Assembly: GCA_958496175.1 (NCBI GenBank)
Contig: OY292279.1
Span: 20,894,001-20,958,000, forward strand
Source: Sisyra terminalis
Taxonomy: Eukaryota > Arthropoda > Insecta > Neuroptera > Sisyridae
DNA length: 64,000 nt
Direction: 5' to 3'
This document shows positions 59,351 to 64,000 of the stretch, one piece after another. Positions within the stretch are counted from its first letter, which is position 1. Each line of letters opens with the position of its first letter. Position numbers and translations under genes: made by a program. The notes below the pieces were generated by a model. The model worked only from the letters and a program-made list of their open reading frames with translations, was not told the DNA's origin and ran no database searches.

Positions 59351-59861
59351 AATACAAGAAAATAAAATCCAAAAAACCTGAAAAATGTATTTTATTATTA
59401 CTTATATGGGATCTGAGGATATAATTTATATATATTATACTAAAATTTATTATTTAGCTTAAACATATATAAGTACACAAATGTGATGTTAATCAATTTT
59501 GGAGATAGTATTGTATTATAGTAATTTTCCAAATGCATGATTGCATTTGTATATAAAATAATTAGCATTTTGGACATTTTTTAAGGCAATAACAAAATAC
59601 TAATTCCTAAATTGTAATAAAATGAAATCTTTAATACATTTAAACTTAATTATCAAAAAGCATTACTCTATAGAATTTTCAAATGAAAAAAAATAATACT
59701 GCTAATTTGCTATTCCTGGCGTATACATTCTACCTCTTCTGATAACTGTAATTATTAGTGATATGCATCTTAAAATTTAGTATGTTATTTTTTAAGAAAT
59801 AAACTATTGAGTATGGAAAATTTCCTCTATTGATTTTCTTAAAATTATTTACGAGTGGTAC
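59351..59861. other. intronic AT-rich stretch
   Basis: Nothing supported. Confidence 0.4.
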
Positions 59862-59990
59862 CTATAAATAGAGACCAACCCGCGGGCTGCACAAGGCTGC
59901 GAGACTCATCACACTTTGACAATATAATGACCAAGTAGTGAAAACCTTTAGATTAAAATTTTTTACAGTATATATAATTCTAATGCGAGA
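59862..59990 (+). mobile_element. remnant of the 16.7-kb hAT MITE, with empty site
   Basis: CCCGCGGGCTGCACAAGG, CTCATCACACTTTGACAATA, and AAGTAGTGAAAACC followed by GATTAAAA and TACAGTATAT are collinear with 16750-17000 minus the nested 153-bp insert. The termini are lost. Confidence 0.55.
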
Positions 59991-60009
59991 ATATTTAATT
60001 TTGGTTCTA

Positions 60010-60155
60010 TGATAGGCCTACTAAAAAAATCCTCATACGAAAATTGCACCACAAGAAGTTGAAGTTACGCACAAGCTTTAGTGCTCACACAAAAGTTGCC
60101 CTTATAGAAATTTACTAACAGAAAATTCCTCACACCGAAATCAACGCACAATAAT
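60010..60155 (-). repeat. GTGTGAGGA-type dispersed repeat, copy 3
   Basis: The minus strand has GCGTTGATTTCGGTGTGAGG, AGTAAATTTCTATAAGGGCA, TTTTGTGTGAGCACT and ATTTTCGTATGAGGATTTTT. The internal GTGTGAG units suggest the element is itself built of short repeats. Confidence 0.6.
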
Positions 60156-60159
60156 AGTA

Positions 60160-60337
60160 TGCTAAGTAACTAAACAAGCATCTTTTAAAGTGTCTTAAAA
60201 AAGTAACTTTAGATAAATATTTGAGTTCCTTTTGAAGACTTGATAAGATACCCAAAGTAACTTCGGATACTTTTTAAAACTTTTATATCTCGCATTTGGA
60301 TACTGGACACTTCTCCAAAGTGTCTTTGATAGCTCTG
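60160..60337 (+). mobile_element. hAT-type MITE, copy 3 (right part)
   Basis: AAGTAACTTCGGATACTTTT and the end CCAAAGTGTCTTTGATAGCTCTG-type terminus (last bases ATAGCTCTG) match the right half of the 20.48-kb MITE in the same orientation. The left end was not found. Confidence 0.6.
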
Positions 60338-63219
60338 TTTTATTTTATCTTATTGTTTTTTTAGTATCACTATTCAAAGATCTCTAGATATTTTTTTTCT
60401 TGTCTCCTGGTGATTCATGGTTGTCATTCATGCATTATTGCACTTTGCGTATAGCACCTTTATAGAAAAAGTTAAGTAGTCAAATTTAGTTGTCCCAATT
60501 TTTGTTATTGTGTGCAATTTTTTTATACAAACTACTTTACACAAGTAATCACCTGCTTATGGTGGTGATTTTTGAAAATAACATCTATCCGTCACGATTA
60601 CCTTTCAATAATTTCGGTATATTATTAAATATATATTAAATATATATATTAATTTTTGTGATTTTTAAATAAATTAAAAAACACATAGTCCTACAGTTTT
60701 ATTGATCCCTATTCGGTAGTATGTACCGTGGGTTGTAAGTTCTAGTTCCTGATTTTCTACATTTAATGGTGGATAGTTGAAACATTCATCCATTTACCCT
60801 GCCTAGAAAATAAATTGCAATAATTGTTCCTGTTTATATTAAGCTTAAAAAGACAACATGTGTCCAATGGTAATTTTTTACTTCTGTATGAAAAATATAT
60901 ACTTTTAGTTAGATTCGCAATAAAGAAGCTGGTAATTTATCAAAAAATTTATTTATTTTTTTGGTCAAGGTAAATTTAAAATTTGTAAATATATAGCTAG
61001 ATAAAAACTTGACATATAAATAAACAAATATTTTTAATTTCAAACAGTTCAAAACCATCTCAAACATATTTTTAATAAAGACATAAAAAAACATTTTTGA
61101 AATTTCAAGACCAACATTTCTCAATGTCTTGTTAAATTTTTAATGCGGTCAATCCCTTATTGTACACATGAAATATGTTTTAAATTTATGTGGTAAGTAG
61201 TGCTGCAATAGTGGAGATTCACACCAAATTTGCAACATGTTAGGTCAATTGAAAAAACAAAGTTCTTGAAAAATGTCCAAGTTTGGACATTGAATGTGGA
61301 CAGTTTAATTATAAAATACTAAACAGCTTTAAGAAAGCTTTTTGGGCAATTGGTCAATGTTCTCACTTGTTCAATTGTTGCATACAAGTGCAGTTAATCA
61401 TTTTTTAATATCGTAAATAAAGAAAAAGATCAAAAAAATCTAAAACTCTACCATTTTGTAAATTCATTCAAACAAAGTTTTTACGATTCTAATGTTTACG
61501 TTACCATGTAATAAATTCTCTTTGAAACATTCTTCATTACGAAATCCAAAAATGCGAAATTCACACATATTACCTCACTCACTTGAATCTTACAGAATTA
61601 AACCAAACGTTGAAAAGAAGAGGTGAAATTTTTTGCATTTCAAGTTCATTTTTTCATAATTAGTATGGCATGTGAGTTGCATTTGGCGTCGCCTCTTGCC
61701 CGATACTTTTATTTTCAATGTAATGTCTTGAGTTGCATAAATCGCTCAGCACTATAAAATGGGTCTAGGTTGATTGTGTAAGGTCATCATCGTTTTGAGA
61801 AAATAGAAATTCGAAAGACAGGAAGTCGTTTTTTCCCACTTAAATATATATAAAAAATGCTTATTTTCGATTATTTATCCTTGACAAATCAATGGCAATA
61901 CTATCGAGGATGATATTTTTTTTGGTATATTTATATAGTTATTTCATAGCTGTTATTAAAAAAAATGCATTAGGAAAGAATGCGACCTATTTAGATGTCT
62001 AAAATTTTGAAATTCTTCATTTTTCTTTATGATATCAACAACGTTGTATTTATGGTTTCATCATTACCATTTCTATTTTTTTTGTTGTGTAGTAACTTAA
62101 CGTCATTTTACACAAAAATTATAATTTTCTAATAAAAGCTATATTGAATTCTCCTTTAAAAGTACCATAATATTTAAAAATTGGAAAGTCTTTTTCCAGT
62201 GATCTAGTAGTAAAATATTATTTCAAATTTTTTAAGCTTGTTTCCAAATTTGTAAATAATAGAATCAAGGCTTTTTTATACTTTGAGATTTTATTATTTA
62301 TAAACATGTACATGGAAAAGTAAAATCTTTTGTACAGTAAAATCTACACAAAGTATTAATTTTTTAAGTTTTTTCATTATTGTTGTTAAAAAATGTTAAT
62401 CCTTTTTTTTATCTTTTCAAGAGACCTTTATATGTTCGTAATAATTACTCATTTATAATTTTAAAAAATCTAAATTTCAGAAAATAATAAATATTTTTCG
62501 TATACAATGTTTTACCGTATCGAAAAAAACACTTGAGAAATCGAATTTTTTTTGAACTTTTAAAAATCATGAATAAGCTCTAAAAAAATTTTTTTGCGAT
62601 TGATTCTTGGAAAGGATTTTTTTTGCTGTCGTTTAATTTTAGATTTACTTAATATTATGATATAGTCCTTTATAGTTTGTATATATATTTTTGATCACTT
62701 TTTAATCTTTCACTACAATTCTCTATATCCTTAACATATAAAACTCCTTTATCCTGGTTATTTTGTTGATTAATTTATTATTGTTAATTAATCTTAAGAC
62801 AAGATAGAGAAAATGAGACCCGAAAAAAACGATTTTTCAAGTTTCCAATCTAACATCGTAATTTTTGTTTTGGTATTTATTACGGAAAACTGTCATTAAA
62901 ATTACAACGTTATAACGTATGAATTCAAATGTACATAGTAAATTTTAAAACAGAAAATTAGTCCTAGATTACGATGATACATTGTATTTTTTCAATATAT
63001 TTTTTCCGTGTACGTGTACAATCTTTGTTTCTATAATTTATTAAAAAATTTAAGAATTTAGAACGTGCTCAATATGTTAATTGATTTTAATTATGCTTAA
63101 TGGAAATTATAGTTAACTGCACCAAAATTAATTATTTAAAAACTTTAGCACAAGGTTATGTGAGAAAATTAAGAAACGTACATTTTCTAGTATTTTTCTG
63201 TACTTAGATATTTAAACTT
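60338..63219. other. intronic AT-rich stretch, no gene seen
   Basis: No exon of gene B recognised; several poly-T tracts and an ATATATTAAATATATATATT patch near 60625-60645. Confidence 0.45.
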
Positions 63220-63224
63220 ATGAC

Positions 63225-63300
63225 AACCTTGCTGAACTCGGTAGACGTTATCCTGTAAGTCTCTATTATAATAGATCTAAATTAATAATTAAGTTTTATT
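63225..63300 (+). repeat. second AGACGTT-type repeat head
   Basis: CTTGCTGAACTCGGTAGACG then TTATCCTGTAAGT matches the head of the repeat at 40803 (AGCAGAACCCAGCAGACGTT, GTCCTGCC). Beyond 63300 similarity is lost. Confidence 0.45.
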
Positions 63301-63897
63301 TATTTTTTTAAAAATAAATTAAATTATTATTATTTATAACAGGATTAATGTGGATAGTATTTATGATTTCCTTGCGCTTGTTAAGCTCTTAACGCTTACA
63401 TTAAAAACTTAGTATTGGTGACCAATTATAAATTTTCAATATCAATTTTAATTAGAGTAACTTACCAGTTACTTATTAGTCACAAAGTTATCTTAGAATT
63501 ATGCAATTACTCTACACATGGATACCAATTCATAAAACCAAAAATATTCTTTTCATTATTTATTTCTTCCTTTGATAATTAGTAAAAATGATAATATTTG
63601 ATCTGTATTAGTTTCTTTGGATTTTTTCTTAAGATTCGGAAAAATAATACTTGAATAAAATCATACTCGTGAAACTAGATTCTTAATCCCCAGATATTAA
63701 GAAATGCATCATGGGATCTAAAATCATCTTGGAATCTAAAAATGCTCTTATTTACCTATTTGCCTAATTTGGTAGGTTAAGCGATTATTGGTCACTATCC
63801 CGTCCTATAAATAGGGTAAATTCTTTTAATTTGAAATAGTTCACATTTTGGTGAAATATTAAAGTTATTTGTGTGCTGAATTACATCAATGTTGAAT
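63301..63897. other. AT-rich stretch, no gene seen
   Basis: Nothing supported. Confidence 0.4.
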
Positions 63898-64000
63898 TAA
63901 TATCAGTTGGATATTTCTCGAGAACTTGGATAAAAAATATTTTTTTTTTTTTTAATTATTTTTTATTCAAGTTCCTGAGAAATACTCAACTGATATCATG
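63898..64000. repeat. inverted repeat at the window edge
   Basis: ATATCAGTTGGATATTTCTC at the left and GAAATACTCAACTGATATCA at the right are reverse complements with few mismatches; AACTTGGATAAAAAA and TTTTTTATTCAAGTT continue the stem inward around an A/T-rich loop. It may be the whole foldback or only the part inside the window. Confidence 0.75.

Noticed and set aside
1..64000. CRISPR arrays, operons, rRNA genes, bacterial promoters and terminators
   Set aside because: None seen; the composition, split exons and repeat content are those of an animal nuclear genome.

Overview
The window is AT-rich DNA with no operons, no bacterial-type gene packing and almost no long open reading frames. 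It holds spliceable first exons, TCAGT-type initiators, tRNA-derived SINEs, non-LTR retrotransposon debris, a Penelope-like element with hammerhead-ribozyme-like motifs, hAT-type MITEs, Tc1/mariner remnants and a Helitron-type endonuclease fragment. This points to an insect or other arthropod nuclear genome, possibly a beetle or bug; the species cannot be fixed from the sequence. Most of the window is best read as introns and intergenic DNA filled with decayed mobile elements.

Host gene content is small. Gene A (minus strand) starts near 22951: a TATA box, a TCAGTT initiator 33 bp downstream, a roughly 95-nt 5' UTR, an ACAATGG start and a 52-nt coding segment for a signal peptide ending at a GT donor (22804/22803). 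Its remaining exons should lie at lower coordinates; one weak in-frame candidate is at 18165-18280. Gene B (plus strand) starts at 42663 with a 26-codon, phase-0 first coding exon and a GAG/GTAAAGT donor, preceded by a GC-richer promoter region. Its remaining exons lie to the right, probably partly or wholly outside the window. A possible untranslated first exon of a third plus-strand transcript ends at 25663. The promoters of A and B share an exact 12-mer (CGTCACAATCGC).

Layout: 1-15 kb is gene A intron or flank with SINE copies, dispersed repeats and two enhancer-like stretches; 15-17.1 kb holds a repeat dimer, a foldback repeat with hammerhead motifs and a hAT MITE with another MITE nested in it; 20.2-21.3 kb is a dead RTE-like LINE with a MITE inside; 22.8-23.4 kb is the gene A start; 24.3 kb is a Tc1 remnant; 27 kb is a TTAA-flanked MITE; 29.9-31.5 kb is a SINE cluster; 33-34.5 kb has tandem and hammerhead-like repeats; 36.3 kb is a LINE tail; 38.7-39.3 kb is a 595-bp foldback; 40.5-41.45 kb is a second hammerhead foldback joined to another repeat; 42.2-42.74 kb is the gene B start; 44.3 kb is a near-perfect palindrome; 47.6-48.75 kb is a LINE RNase H fragment abutting an EEP endonuclease fragment split by a MITE; 53.4-54.3 kb is a mariner remnant with an internal tandem duplication; 55.6-56.6 kb is a LINE reverse transcriptase; 56.9-57.1 kb is a hAT MITE with a perfect target duplication; 58.55-59.35 kb is a Penelope-like GIY-YIG fragment flanked by hammerhead motifs in opposite orientation.

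The most notable system is the set of hammerhead-like RNA motifs. At least seven copies are well formed and several more are partial. They usually occur as inverted pairs, they sit at the edges of the Penelope-like endonuclease fragment and inside short foldback repeats with no coding capacity, and stems I and II show compensatory base changes between copies. This fits Penelope-like elements and a derived family of small retrozyme-like parasites.
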